Origin: UBA4582 sp013204195
Lineage (GTDB): Bacteria; Pseudomonadota; Gammaproteobacteria; Pseudomonadales; Azotimanducaceae
Length of the DNA: 21,007 nucleotides
Reading direction: 5' to 3'
Assembly (NCBI GenBank): GCA_963925735.1
Contig: CAWUUH010000052.1
Span: 1-21,007, forward strand
The notes beneath the pieces are model-generated. The model was not told the DNA's origin and ran no database searches. It was given only the letters and a program-made list of their open reading frames with translations. Below, piece by piece: positions 1-7,553 of the stretch (its first letter is position 1; the number at the start of each line of letters is the position of its first letter). The position numbers and the translations under genes are program-made.

Positions 1-2
1 AT

Positions 3-101
3 GATTTGTCGAGTCGTAAGACCATGGTGTTTGATACCGAATCAGCCCTGGTGGATGACCCCGATGCGGGTAAACATGATGTTTGGCGAGAGATTCGCTA
101 G
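3..101 (+). CDS. Carboxylesterase type B family, C-terminal end (partial)
   Basis: An open frame enters from the left edge and stops at TAG (99-101), giving 32 codons. The visible end contains RKTMVFDTESALVDDP. From memory, this resembles the conserved last strand of type B carboxylesterases / para-nitrobenzyl esterases (R-x-TM-V/I-F-D/N-T-E-x-x-VVDDP). Such enzymes are serine alpha/beta hydrolases that cleave carboxylic esters. The catalytic triad lies outside the window, so activity cannot be judged. The gene has the same direction as the HAD gene but is separated by about 127 bp with no clear terminator. The family call rests on this short tail only. Confidence 0.6.
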   Translation, partial: DLSSRKTMVFDTESALVDDPDAGKHDVWREIR

Positions 102-228
102 GCATTTTGGCCTGTGTGGGCTGTCGCGCTGGGATTGTTAAATCCGCAGTGCAAGTCTGTTGTCGAGTTCAGCCTAGGACTTGTGATGGCATTCAAGCGG
201 TTATCGCGCAAGCAGCAAGAGACGTTGC

Positions 229-882
229 ATGAAAGATTTTAGTGGTGTGATTTTTGACATGGATGGCTTGTTGCTGGACAGCGAGCGCATCGCCCTGGAG
301 ACCTTTGCTGAGGCCTGCGTGCAATTGGCGCTGGGAGACCAAACAGCGTTGTTTTATCGCTGTATAGGTACTAATCAGCAGCGGGGCGAGATGATTTTGG
401 CCGAGGGTCTGGCGGGCAAGATTCAGATCGAAGCGTTCAGTGCTTGCTGGGAGCAATTGCATCAGGCGCGAGTCACAGCGGCGCCGATTCCCGTGAAGCC
501 TGGTGCCATGGCGCTACTTGAGGCGATCAATGGTTTGGGGTTGCCGGTGGCGGTAGCGACCTCGACGGCCACGGCTCGTGCTCGCGAGAAGCTGCGGGAC
601 GCTGGCCTGTTGGATTACTTCCACCACATCGTCGGTGGTGACTGCGTGCAGCGCAGTAAGCCTGAGCCCGATATTTATCTGCAGGCAGCGCAGGTGTTGA
701 ACATTGCGCCTGAGCGGGCACTGGCGCTGGAAGACTCGGAAAATGGCGTGCTGGCGGCTCTGGCGGCAGGCATGACCGTGGTCCAGGTGCCTGATTTGGT
801 ACAGCCATCTGCTGAATTTCGGCGCCATGGACATTGGGTGCTGGCGAGTCTAGAGGATGTCTCGGGACATCGGTTTCATTAA
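229..882 (+). CDS. HAD-superfamily subfamily IA hydrolase (phosphatase / beta-phosphoglucomutase-like)
   Basis: This 217-residue protein has all four HAD motifs. Motif I is FDMDGLLLDSE (nucleophile D10, acid/base D12). Motif II is VATST near residue 111. Motif III lysine is K144 in KPEPDIY. Motif IV acidic residues are in EDSENG (about 168-169). Between motif I and II lies a small helical cap, as in subfamily IA enzymes (beta-phosphoglucomutase, phosphoglycolate phosphatase, YcjU/YfbT-like sugar phosphatases). It should be a soluble Mg-dependent phosphomonoesterase or phosphomutase. The substrate cannot be read from the sequence. The start ATG has only a weak purine-rich stretch upstream. It leads a run of plus-strand genes and is 78 bp from cysZ, so co-transcription is possible but not shown. 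Confidence 0.9.
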   Translation: MKDFSGVIFDMDGLLLDSERIALETFAEACVQLALGDQTALFYRCIGTNQQRGEMILAEGLAGKIQIEAFSACWEQLHQARVTAAPIPVKPGAMALLEAINGLGLPVAVATSTATARAREKLRDAGLLDYFHHIVGGDCVQRSKPEPDIYLQAAQVLNIAPERALALEDSENGVLAALAAGMTVVQVPDLVQPSAEFRRHGHWVLASLEDVSGHRFH

Positions 883-960
883 CCTCAGTATCAGCGACTG
901 TGTCAAAATCGAGCCGTGGTTGGTAGGTCACAACTTAACCTAGAACAGGAGTATTCACGG

Positions 961-1686
961 ATGAATGGATTGGGCTGCTTCAGTCAGGGCTTGGGCCTGA
1001 TACTCAAACCCGGGCTGCGCCAATATGTGATGATTCCGTTTTTGATCAATGTGGTGGTGCTGAGTTTTTTTATCGCCTATGGCATAGCCCAATATGATCA
1101 GTGGATGGCCTACATTGCCGGCAGTTTGCCGGACTGGGCGAGTTTTTTGTCTTGGATTATTGGTGTGCTGGGGCTCTTGGTTGGCTTTGTGATTCTGCTC
1201 TATGGTTTTTTGATCGTCGGTAATATCATTGCTGCGCCGTTCAATGCCATCCTGTCGGTCAAGGTCGAGGAGTATCTGTTAGGACGGCCCTTGACCTCTA
1301 GCACGCCGTTTACGTTGGTGGTCCTGCGATCCGTTAGTCGGGAGTTTATTAAGCTCGCGTACTACCTGCCGCGCTTATTGGGCTTGTTGATTCTATCCAT
1401 CATTCCAGTGTTCAACGCCCTGGCACCATTTCTGTGGCTCGCGTTTGGGGCCTGGATGATGACGATCCAATTCGCCGACTATGCTGCCGACAATAATGAG
1501 ATCAGTTTTTCCGAGCTGCGTCGGCGGATGGCAAGTAATAAATTCGATGCCCTGTTGTTCGGTACCATTGCCTACGTGCTGGTGGCGATTCCACTACTCA
1601 ATTTGATCCTCATTCCCGCCGCTGTGGCAGGCGGGACTGTGTTCTGGGTCGAGCATCTGGCCGAGGTTCAGGCGGAGGCCGTCTAA
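961..1686 (+). CDS. cysZ: CysZ-like sulfate permease / EI24-domain membrane protein
   Basis: I chose ATG 961 (241 aa) over an upstream GTG at 916 because AGGAG (947-951) sits 9 nt before it, and because the product then begins like CysZ. Family signatures are LILKPGLRQYVMIPFLIN near the N-terminus and the cytoplasmic motif APFNAIL..KVEEYLLGRP around residues 90-110. There are about four hydrophobic segments (residues ~20-40, 60-90, 135-160, 205-230). Length matches CysZ (~250 aa). CysZ proteins are inner-membrane proteins supplying sulfate for cysteine synthesis. No other cys gene is visible, so the sulfate role rests on homology. The yjdF-like gene begins 1 bp after the stop, which indicates an operon. 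Confidence 0.85.
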   Translation: MNGLGCFSQGLGLILKPGLRQYVMIPFLINVVVLSFFIAYGIAQYDQWMAYIAGSLPDWASFLSWIIGVLGLLVGFVILLYGFLIVGNIIAAPFNAILSVKVEEYLLGRPLTSSTPFTLVVLRSVSREFIKLAYYLPRLLGLLILSIIPVFNALAPFLWLAFGAWMMTIQFADYAADNNEISFSELRRRMASNKFDALLFGTIAYVLVAIPLLNLILIPAAVAGGTVFWVEHLAEVQAEAV

Positions 1687-1687
1687 C

Positions 1688-2362
1688 ATGGTCAATCTGC
1701 AACAGCGCAAGGTCTCTCGAGGTCCGCGGTTGGTTTGGTTGTTTTTCGGCGGCTACGCCGTGCTGTTTACCTACTTAGCCATAGCGCCATTTGATCGCGT
1801 CATCTGGTTCACCGAGAACCTCCCTATCGTCCTGCTGATGGCGTTCATCGCGTGGCTGCACCGCCGCCATGTGTTCTCACCATTGAGTTACCTGGCCATG
1901 TCGGTGTTGGTGGTGCTGCACACGATTGGTGCGCATTTTACCTTCGCCAATGTCCCCTTTGCATGGGTGACAGCACTGTTTGACTTTGAGCGCAATCATT
2001 TTGATCGTCTGGCGCATTTCAGTGTCGGGTTTTATGCTTACCCGATTGCCGAGTTGCTGATGAAAAAACGTCTGGTGAACTCAAGTCTGATTTTGCTGTT
2101 ATTTCCGTTTCTCGCCATTTTGGGGGTAGCGGCCCTGTATGAAGTTTTCGAATGGCAATTTGCGTTGCTTGCCGATCCTGAGGCGGGTCTCGCGGTATTA
2201 GGCAGTCAGGGCGATGTCTGGGATGCGCAGAAGGATATAACGGCGGATACCCTGGGCGCCTTGTTCGCCATCTGTGTCTATGGGGCGGTAAACTGGCGTG
2301 AAATTATCCAAATAAAAGGCACCTCTGGCGCAATGGCGCCGCCAGGAATCCCTCACAGTTGA
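1688..2362 (+). CDS. YjdF-like (DUF2238) inner membrane protein
   Basis: This 224-residue protein has about six hydrophobic segments. Conserved DUF2238/YjdF features are visible: a His-Phe-Asp-Arg-x-x-His element (NHFDRLAHFSVGF, residues ~103-115), a Glu in ALYEVFEW and the late motif GSQGDVWDAQKD followed by a last helix. These polar residues inside membrane helices are the family hallmark, but no molecular function is established to my knowledge. The start ATG is 1 bp after cysZ and 7 bp separate its stop from the next gene, so the three genes probably form one transcript. The extra N-terminal ~15 residues are basic and cytoplasm-like. Confidence 0.8.
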   Translation: MVNLQQRKVSRGPRLVWLFFGGYAVLFTYLAIAPFDRVIWFTENLPIVLLMAFIAWLHRRHVFSPLSYLAMSVLVVLHTIGAHFTFANVPFAWVTALFDFERNHFDRLAHFSVGFYAYPIAELLMKKRLVNSSLILLLFPFLAILGVAALYEVFEWQFALLADPEAGLAVLGSQGDVWDAQKDITADTLGALFAICVYGAVNWREIIQIKGTSGAMAPPGIPHS

Positions 2363-2369
2363 GTTTACA

Positions 2370-4109
2370 ATGCTGAATCGAAGATTAATGTACGCCGTGG
2401 CCCTGGTGGTCTTGGGTTGTCTGACGGCGGCCTGGGTCCAGACCGCAGGCAATTCGGTAGAAGTCAGGGATATTCGGTTTGAAGCGGCAAACGGGCAGCG
2501 TCTCAGTGGTTTGTTGTATGTGCCGAAAGAGGTCAGTGCGGTCAATCCGGCGCCGGCTATCCTGGCGATTCATGGCTATATCAACTCTCGAGAAACCCAG
2601 TCGCCCTTTGCCATCGAATTCGCTCGGCGGGGGTATGTGGTACTGGCGCTGGATCAGACCGGTCACGGCTTCTCAGATCCGCCCGCGTTCAGTGCCGGAT
2701 TCGGCGGGCCGGCAGGGCTTGAGTACCTGCAGGCGCTGGATTATGTGGATGTCGATCGCATTGGCCTTGAGGGACATTCCATGGGCGGCTGGGCGGTGCA
2801 GATGGCGGCGGCAGCCATGCCTGAGGGTTACAGGGCCATGGTGCTGGCGGGTTCGTCAACGGGCACCTTCGGCGCGCCCGCAGGCAGTGCCACCAGCCCG
2901 CGTAACCTGTTGCTGATATTCAGTCGTTTCGATGAGTTTTCAGCGCTGATGTGGGGCAGTGAGACGGCCGCAGGCATCAAGCAAACGGATAAGCTCAAGA
3001 CCCTGTTCGGCACCCATGAGCCGGTGGTTGTCGGGCGCGATTATGGCGACAAAGCCACGGGTACGGCTCGCAAGCTGACCATGCCAGCCGTGACGCATCC
3101 TGGCGATCATCTCTCCACCGAGGCGGTACGAGACGCGCTTGACTGGTTCGACAGCACCCTGGGTCAGAACACCGCCCGCAATGATCAGTCTATAGCCAGC
3201 AAGGCGCAGATCTGGTACTGGAAAGAGTTGGCGACGCTGGCGGCACTGATGGGTCTGGTGATGTTGGTGTTTCCTCTGCTGGAGCTTAGCCTGAAGTATT
3301 TTGGGCAAGACCTGCAACCTGTCGCTGCGCGCTCCACCGGCGCGGGTGTCAGCAAGCTGACCCTGGGTTCGATGATACTGATCCCGATACTGACATTTTT
3401 CCCCTTGCAGAATCTTGCTGACGTGCTGTTACCTGCCAATGAGTTTTTGCCCCAACAAATCACCAATGGGGTGTTGTTGTGGGCCTGGGGTAATGCTCTG
3501 CTGACGCTGGTGATGTTAGGGGTGACCCATCGACTGACGGGTGCACCCGGGTTGGCCGAGTCGGGTCTAATGCTGAAGTCGAAGCAAGTGCCCGCGATAC
3601 TGACTACCGCGGCGATAGTCTTTGCCAGTCTATATCTGTTAGTTTATCTGGCCGACATCTGGCTGACCGTTGATATGCGGTTTTGGGTCATTGCCTTGAA
3701 GACGATGTCAGCGATGCAGATGGGTACTTTTTTGATTTATCTGGTGCCGTTCACTCTATTTTTTGTGGTGCAGTCTGCCAGTTTGCATGGTCAGCTACGT
3801 TGGTATCCCGACCAGCCAACCAAGGCCATGTGGTGCAATGCCCTGGTGCTTTGTGTGGGGTATGTGGGTTTGCTGTTGGTACAGTATATTCCGCTACTCT
3901 TGGGCGGAACCCTGATGATTGCGTCTCAACCTTTGCTCAGTATCGTTGCCTTTCAGTTCGTGCCGATCATGCTGGTAGTGGGCTTGATCTCAACCTTTTG
4001 CTGGCAAAGGACCGGTAGCGTCTATTTGGGTGCGTGTCTGAACGGCTTGCTGGTGACCTGGTATCTGGTGGCTGGCACGGCGACCCAGGCAATCCCTTTC
4101 TGGTTTTAA
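2370..4109 (+). CDS. Alpha/beta hydrolase domain fused to a multi-pass membrane domain
   Basis: This 579-residue protein has two parts. An N-terminal hydrophobic segment (~7-23, uncleaved anchor or signal peptide) is followed by an alpha/beta hydrolase domain (~30-265). The oxyanion region is HGY (68-70), the nucleophile elbow is GHSMGG with Ser137, a probable acid is Asp188 in SRFDEF, and His247 in HPGDHLS is the probable base. The rest (~285-575) holds about eight predicted transmembrane helices without a motif I recognise. The topology suggests a periplasmic hydrolase domain tethered to a membrane module, acting on an ester, lipid or peptide-like substrate near the membrane. Substrate is unknown. 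It is the last gene of the cysZ-yjdF run. The next gene starts 119 bp further on. Confidence 0.75.
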   Translation: MLNRRLMYAVALVVLGCLTAAWVQTAGNSVEVRDIRFEAANGQRLSGLLYVPKEVSAVNPAPAILAIHGYINSRETQSPFAIEFARRGYVVLALDQTGHGFSDPPAFSAGFGGPAGLEYLQALDYVDVDRIGLEGHSMGGWAVQMAAAAMPEGYRAMVLAGSSTGTFGAPAGSATSPRNLLLIFSRFDEFSALMWGSETAAGIKQTDKLKTLFGTHEPVVVGRDYGDKATGTARKLTMPAVTHPGDHLSTEAVRDALDWFDSTLGQNTARNDQSIASKAQIWYWKELATLAALMGLVMLVFPLLELSLKYFGQDLQPVAARSTGAGVSKLTLGSMILIPILTFFPLQNLADVLLPANEFLPQQITNGVLLWAWGNALLTLVMLGVTHRLTGAPGLAESGLMLKSKQVPAILTTAAIVFASLYLLVYLADIWLTVDMRFWVIALKTMSAMQMGTFLIYLVPFTLFFVVQSASLHGQLRWYPDQPTKAMWCNALVLCVGYVGLLLVQYIPLLLGGTLMIASQPLLSIVAFQFVPIMLVVGLISTFCWQRTGSVYLGACLNGLLVTWYLVAGTATQAIPFWF

Positions 4110-4228
4110 GGGGTTGTCCGTGGACAGGTCTGGTGGCCTCGACTAGGATGGCCGCCTTGAGCGTCTAAAGACAGGCACAGACAAGCGAAGATATGGAACG
4201 GCAAGCAGAGATAAACACAGGTAAGGTC

Positions 4229-5446
4229 ATGGCTGTAACAGATAAAGCACCGCTGGCGGGTATTAAAGTCTTGGACCTGAGTCGAGTGCTGGCGGGCCCC
4301 TGGGCTAGCCAGACGCTGGCTGATCTGGGTGCCGACGTGATCAAGGTCGAGCGCCCGGGTGTTGGGGATGACACTCGCAGTTGGGGGCCACCGTGGCATA
4401 CCGATGCGCAGGGTGATCAGCTGTCAGCTTATTTTATTGCGGCCAATCGCGGCAAACGTTCGGTGGCGATCGATATGGCAACCACCGAAGGCCAGGCGCT
4501 GGTTAGAGAACTAGCGCAGCGCTCGGATATCCTGATTGAAAACTTCAAGGTCGGCGATATGCAGCGCCGAGGTCTCGACTATGCGAGTCTGCAAGCGCTG
4601 AATCCCCAACTGATATATTGCTCAATTACCGGCTTTGGCCAAACCGGCCCTTACAAGGAACGCCCGGGTTACGACTTTATGATTCAGGGTATGAGCGGTC
4701 TGATGAGTATCACCGGCGAGCCGGATGCTAAATCCAATTACGGACCACAGAAAGTCGGCGTGGCCGTCGCCGATGTGCTCACCGGTCTGTACGCCACCAT
4801 CGCGATTCTGGCGGCGGTGCAAGAGCGTCAGCGAAGCGGCCTGGGACAGAGTATCGATATGTCGCTGTTTGATGTGATGGCCGCCAGTTTGGCGAATCAA
4901 GCTTCTAACTATTTGGTATCAGGTGTGGCGCCCGATCGATTAGGAAATTCTCATCCCAATGTTGTGCCTTATCAGACCTTTGCGACCCTAGATGGTTATA
5001 TCATCGTGGCCGTGGGTAACGACAATCAGTTTCGCAAGTTATGTGCAGCGATTGGCAAACCCAACCTGGGTGAAGACCCGTTATATCTGAGTAACGCCTT
5101 GCGGGTTGCCCATCGAGAGAGTCTGGTTCGAGAGATTCAGGCCAGCATGAGCGATCAGTCAATGGATCAGTGGCTCGCGATTCTTGAGTTGGCCGGCGTA
5201 CCCTGCGGTCCGATCAATACCATTGACCGTTTATTCTCGGATCCACAGACCCGCGAGCGTGGCACGCAGCTCGACATGGACGGTATGCCATTGGTGGCCA
5301 ATCCTATTAAATATTCCCGCTCTGAGATTAACTACGGCCTCAAGCCGCCGGTGCTCGGCGTGGATACGGATAGTGTCTTAGCATCGGCCTTGGGTCTGGA
5401 TCAAGCCACGATCGAACGATTGAGGGCGCAAGGCATTGTTGGTTAA
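4229..5446 (+). CDS. CaiB/BaiF family (class III) CoA-transferase
   Basis: This 405-residue protein has the class III CoA-transferase layout. The N-terminus is GIKVLDLSRVLAGPW followed by LADLGADVIKVERPG. The central motif SITGFGQTGPY...RPGYDF contains the putative catalytic Asp149, which forms the acyl-CoA-linked anhydride in formyl-CoA transferase. A C-terminal GVPCGPINTIDRLFSDPQ matches the family. It should move CoA from an acyl-CoA donor to a carboxylic acid. The substrate is not readable. ATG 4229 is preferred (AGG at 4219-4221, family-like N-terminus); an in-frame ATG at 4193 would add 12 polar residues with poor spacing from GAAG. Its stop lies inside the start of the oxygenase gene, implying translational coupling and a shared pathway. 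Confidence 0.92.
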   Translation: MAVTDKAPLAGIKVLDLSRVLAGPWASQTLADLGADVIKVERPGVGDDTRSWGPPWHTDAQGDQLSAYFIAANRGKRSVAIDMATTEGQALVRELAQRSDILIENFKVGDMQRRGLDYASLQALNPQLIYCSITGFGQTGPYKERPGYDFMIQGMSGLMSITGEPDAKSNYGPQKVGVAVADVLTGLYATIAILAAVQERQRSGLGQSIDMSLFDVMAASLANQASNYLVSGVAPDRLGNSHPNVVPYQTFATLDGYIIVAVGNDNQFRKLCAAIGKPNLGEDPLYLSNALRVAHRESLVREIQASMSDQSMDQWLAILELAGVPCGPINTIDRLFSDPQTRERGTQLDMDGMPLVANPIKYSRSEINYGLKPPVLGVDTDSVLASALGLDQATIERLRAQGIVG

Positions 5447-6773
5447 TCCAAGTGATCAAATCATTGAACTGCTGAAGTTGCAGCAGGATGTGGGCTATAT
5501 CGGCGAGCCGCTGAGTCAGTTGGCTCATGCGTTACAGTGTGCTGACTTTGCCGCGCAGGATGATGCCGATGAGTGCGTGATTTTAGCGGCGTTGCTCCAT
5601 GATATCGGTCATTTTTGCGACCCGCGGGCATCGGCAATGCTAGCTGATGGCGTCGATTTTGGGGTTCACCGACACGAAACAGTAGGGGCAGAATACCTGC
5701 GCTTGTCGGGCCTCGATGAAACCATAGCGACCCTGGTTGAACAGCATGTCAATGCCAAACGCTACCTGGTGGCGACCCGTCCAGCTTATGCCGCCAAGCT
5801 CTCGGCCGCCAGCCAGCAGACCCTGACTTTTCAGGGCGGCCCAATGCGAGCCGATGAGGTGCTGACGTTCGAGCAGCAGGCGCGATTCGTCGATATTCTC
5901 AAACTGCGTGCCTGGGATGAGGCTGCCAAACGACTCGACGTCAGTTTGCCGCCCGTCAGCCACTACAGCGCCATGTTGAGAAGAAACAAGACTCAGCGAT
6001 TGTCGACGGCGGAGTTGGCATTTTTTGCGAGCAACGGTTATCTGCACATTAAAGACTGGTTTAACGCAACGGAAGTGGCGGCCATGTGCGCCGAGGTAGC
6101 CCAGTTGCAGGCCTTGCCAGACAGCCCCGGCAAATGGATGAAGTATTATGAACATACCGCGCGAGGTAAGCAGTTGTGTCGAATCGAGAATTTTCTGCCT
6201 TATCAACGGCGGCTCGAACGGCTTGCCCGTGGTCGCAGTACCCTCGGTCTTATGGGTGAGTTGATGGGTGAGCCCGCCGTCCTGTTCAAAGAAAAGCTCA
6301 ACCTGAAATTGGCGGCAGGCAACGGTTTTGCTGCTCACCAGGATGCGCCGGCATTCACCTCATTTGATCAACACTATCACATCACTATGATGTTGAGCGT
6401 AGATGAGACAACTACAGCTAACGGTTGTTTGGAGGTTGCCAGTGGTGCGCACCAGCAGGGGTTGTTGGCGATGAATCCTGACTTGACCATGACTCAAACG
6501 GCGATCGATCAGTTAAGCTGGCAGTCGGTGGAAACCCAGCCGGGCGATCTGTTGTTGTTCGATTCTTATCTGCCCCATCGATCGGCCATGAACGAAACCG
6601 ATCACGCTCGCCGAGCGTTGTACATTACCTACAATCGACAGGTCGAAGGGGGCGATGTTCGGGATGCTTATTTCGCGGCCAAACGTGCTGCCTTTCCACC
6701 TGAAATCGAGCGTCAACCAGGGACGGTGTATGCCGGGGGCGTGTTTAATGTAGGCAACCCAGTGGACAAGTAA
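5436..6773 (+). CDS. Fused PhnZ-like HD oxygenase and PhnY/TmpA-like Fe(II)/2OG dioxygenase
   Basis: This 445-residue protein has two oxygenase domains. Domain 1 (~1-180) is the phosphonate-associated HD domain. Residues Y21, E24 and H31 (YIGEPLSQLAHALQ), H55-D56, H80 (RHETVGAE), H104 and K108 (HVNAKRY) and D161 (RAWDEAAK) correspond to the mixed-valent diiron ligands and substrate residues I know for PhnZ (Y24, E27, H34, H58, D59, H80, H104, K108, D161). Domain 2 (~188-445) is PhyH-like, with iron ligands H301-x-D303 (HQDAPA) and H381 (LPHRSA) and a likely 2-oxoglutarate arginine R392. In the known pathway PhnY hydroxylates a phosphonate at C1 and PhnZ splits the C-P bond to a carboxylate and phosphate. 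One chain here could do both steps. Start: no ATG precedes domain 1. TTG 5436 or 5439 fits, with GAGGG at 5422-5426, overlapping the CoA-transferase stop. The exact phosphonate is unknown. Confidence 0.85.
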   Translation: MLVNPSDQIIELLKLQQDVGYIGEPLSQLAHALQCADFAAQDDADECVILAALLHDIGHFCDPRASAMLADGVDFGVHRHETVGAEYLRLSGLDETIATLVEQHVNAKRYLVATRPAYAAKLSAASQQTLTFQGGPMRADEVLTFEQQARFVDILKLRAWDEAAKRLDVSLPPVSHYSAMLRRNKTQRLSTAELAFFASNGYLHIKDWFNATEVAAMCAEVAQLQALPDSPGKWMKYYEHTARGKQLCRIENFLPYQRRLERLARGRSTLGLMGELMGEPAVLFKEKLNLKLAAGNGFAAHQDAPAFTSFDQHYHITMMLSVDETTTANGCLEVASGAHQQGLLAMNPDLTMTQTAIDQLSWQSVETQPGDLLLFDSYLPHRSAMNETDHARRALYITYNRQVEGGDVRDAYFAAKRAAFPPEIERQPGTVYAGGVFNVGNPVDK

Positions 6774-6840
6774 GTGTTTGGGAATTATCAACTATTGAAT
6801 GTCGATGTAAAATTCTGCACGGCGTAACGAGGAAATTGTC

Positions 6841-7521
6841 ATGGCTACCCATCAAGAATTAGGCGGCATCACCGACGAAGAGTTGGTCAATCGAATGATT
6901 GCGAGTCACGATGATCGATTCGATGAGGCTTTCTGGGATTATTTTTCAGACCAGGTGGTGCCACACTTGCCGTCGCACCCATCAATGGTAGATCTGGGTT
7001 GCGGGCCGGGGTTACTGTTGCGCGATTTGCGCGACCGTATTGATGGCGCGCGTCTGTGGGGCTTTGATGTTACCCAGGCTATGCTGGATTATGCGACAGA
7101 TAAAGTAGTCTACGATGGGGCGGCGCCGCAGTACCAGTTGCTTGATGTTGCCCGTCAACCGGTGCCCCTGGCCGATGGCTCTGTAGATATGCTGTCGATG
7201 GTCGCGGTCTTGCACGTTCTGAACGATCCGCTGGCGGCCTGTGAAGAAGTCTGTCGCTTGCTCTCAGAAGATGGCATATTCCTGCTCCAGGACTGGGTGC
7301 GAACGCCGCTGCCTGTGTATCTGGAGCGTATGGTGAACGTTGATTTGGCGACCGAACAACAGCAGACAATGCGTCGCGCCATGCTAAGACTGTTTCCTGT
7401 GCACAACAAATTCACCGTTGATGACTGGCTCTGGGTTCTGGCTGAGGGTGGTCTGAAGGTGCTTAATCACAAGCATTTACGCAGCCCGCATTTCAGCACT
7501 TTCGTATGCCAGAAGGCTTAA
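6841..7521 (+). CDS. Class I SAM-dependent methyltransferase
   Basis: This 226-residue protein has a Rossmann methyltransferase core. Motif I is MVDLGCGPGLLL (49-60), an acidic residue ends the next strand (GFDVTQAMLDYA), and the post-motifs are QLLDVARQPVPL and the hydrophobic strand IFLLQDW. The N-terminal helical region and the C-terminal segment after ~170 presumably bind the acceptor, which cannot be identified. ATG 6841 has GAGG (6829-6832) at good spacing. It follows the fused oxygenase after a 67-bp gap on the same strand, so a link to the same pathway is possible but unproven. It faces the DUF1631 gene tail to tail with only 32 bp between stops and no obvious terminator hairpin. Confidence 0.88.
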   Translation: MATHQELGGITDEELVNRMIASHDDRFDEAFWDYFSDQVVPHLPSHPSMVDLGCGPGLLLRDLRDRIDGARLWGFDVTQAMLDYATDKVVYDGAAPQYQLLDVARQPVPLADGSVDMLSMVAVLHVLNDPLAACEEVCRLLSEDGIFLLQDWVRTPLPVYLERMVNVDLATEQQQTMRRAMLRLFPVHNKFTVDDWLWVLAEGGLKVLNHKHLRSPHFSTFVCQKA

Positions 7522-7553
7522 GCTGTTTTGTCTGAAAACTTAAGTCAAGCCAG

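Noticed and set aside
2479..2916. A 145-residue plus-strand frame inside the alpha/beta hydrolase gene
   Set aside because: It is an out-of-frame shadow of a gene with intact catalytic motifs, rich in Arg and Trp as expected for a shifted frame.
4219..4240. Possible Pho box (GTCAT followed by CTGTAACA) near the CoA-transferase start, attractive given the phosphonate enzyme
   Set aside because: The spacing and half-sites do not match the tandem CTGTCAT consensus, and it lies across the start codon rather than in a promoter position.
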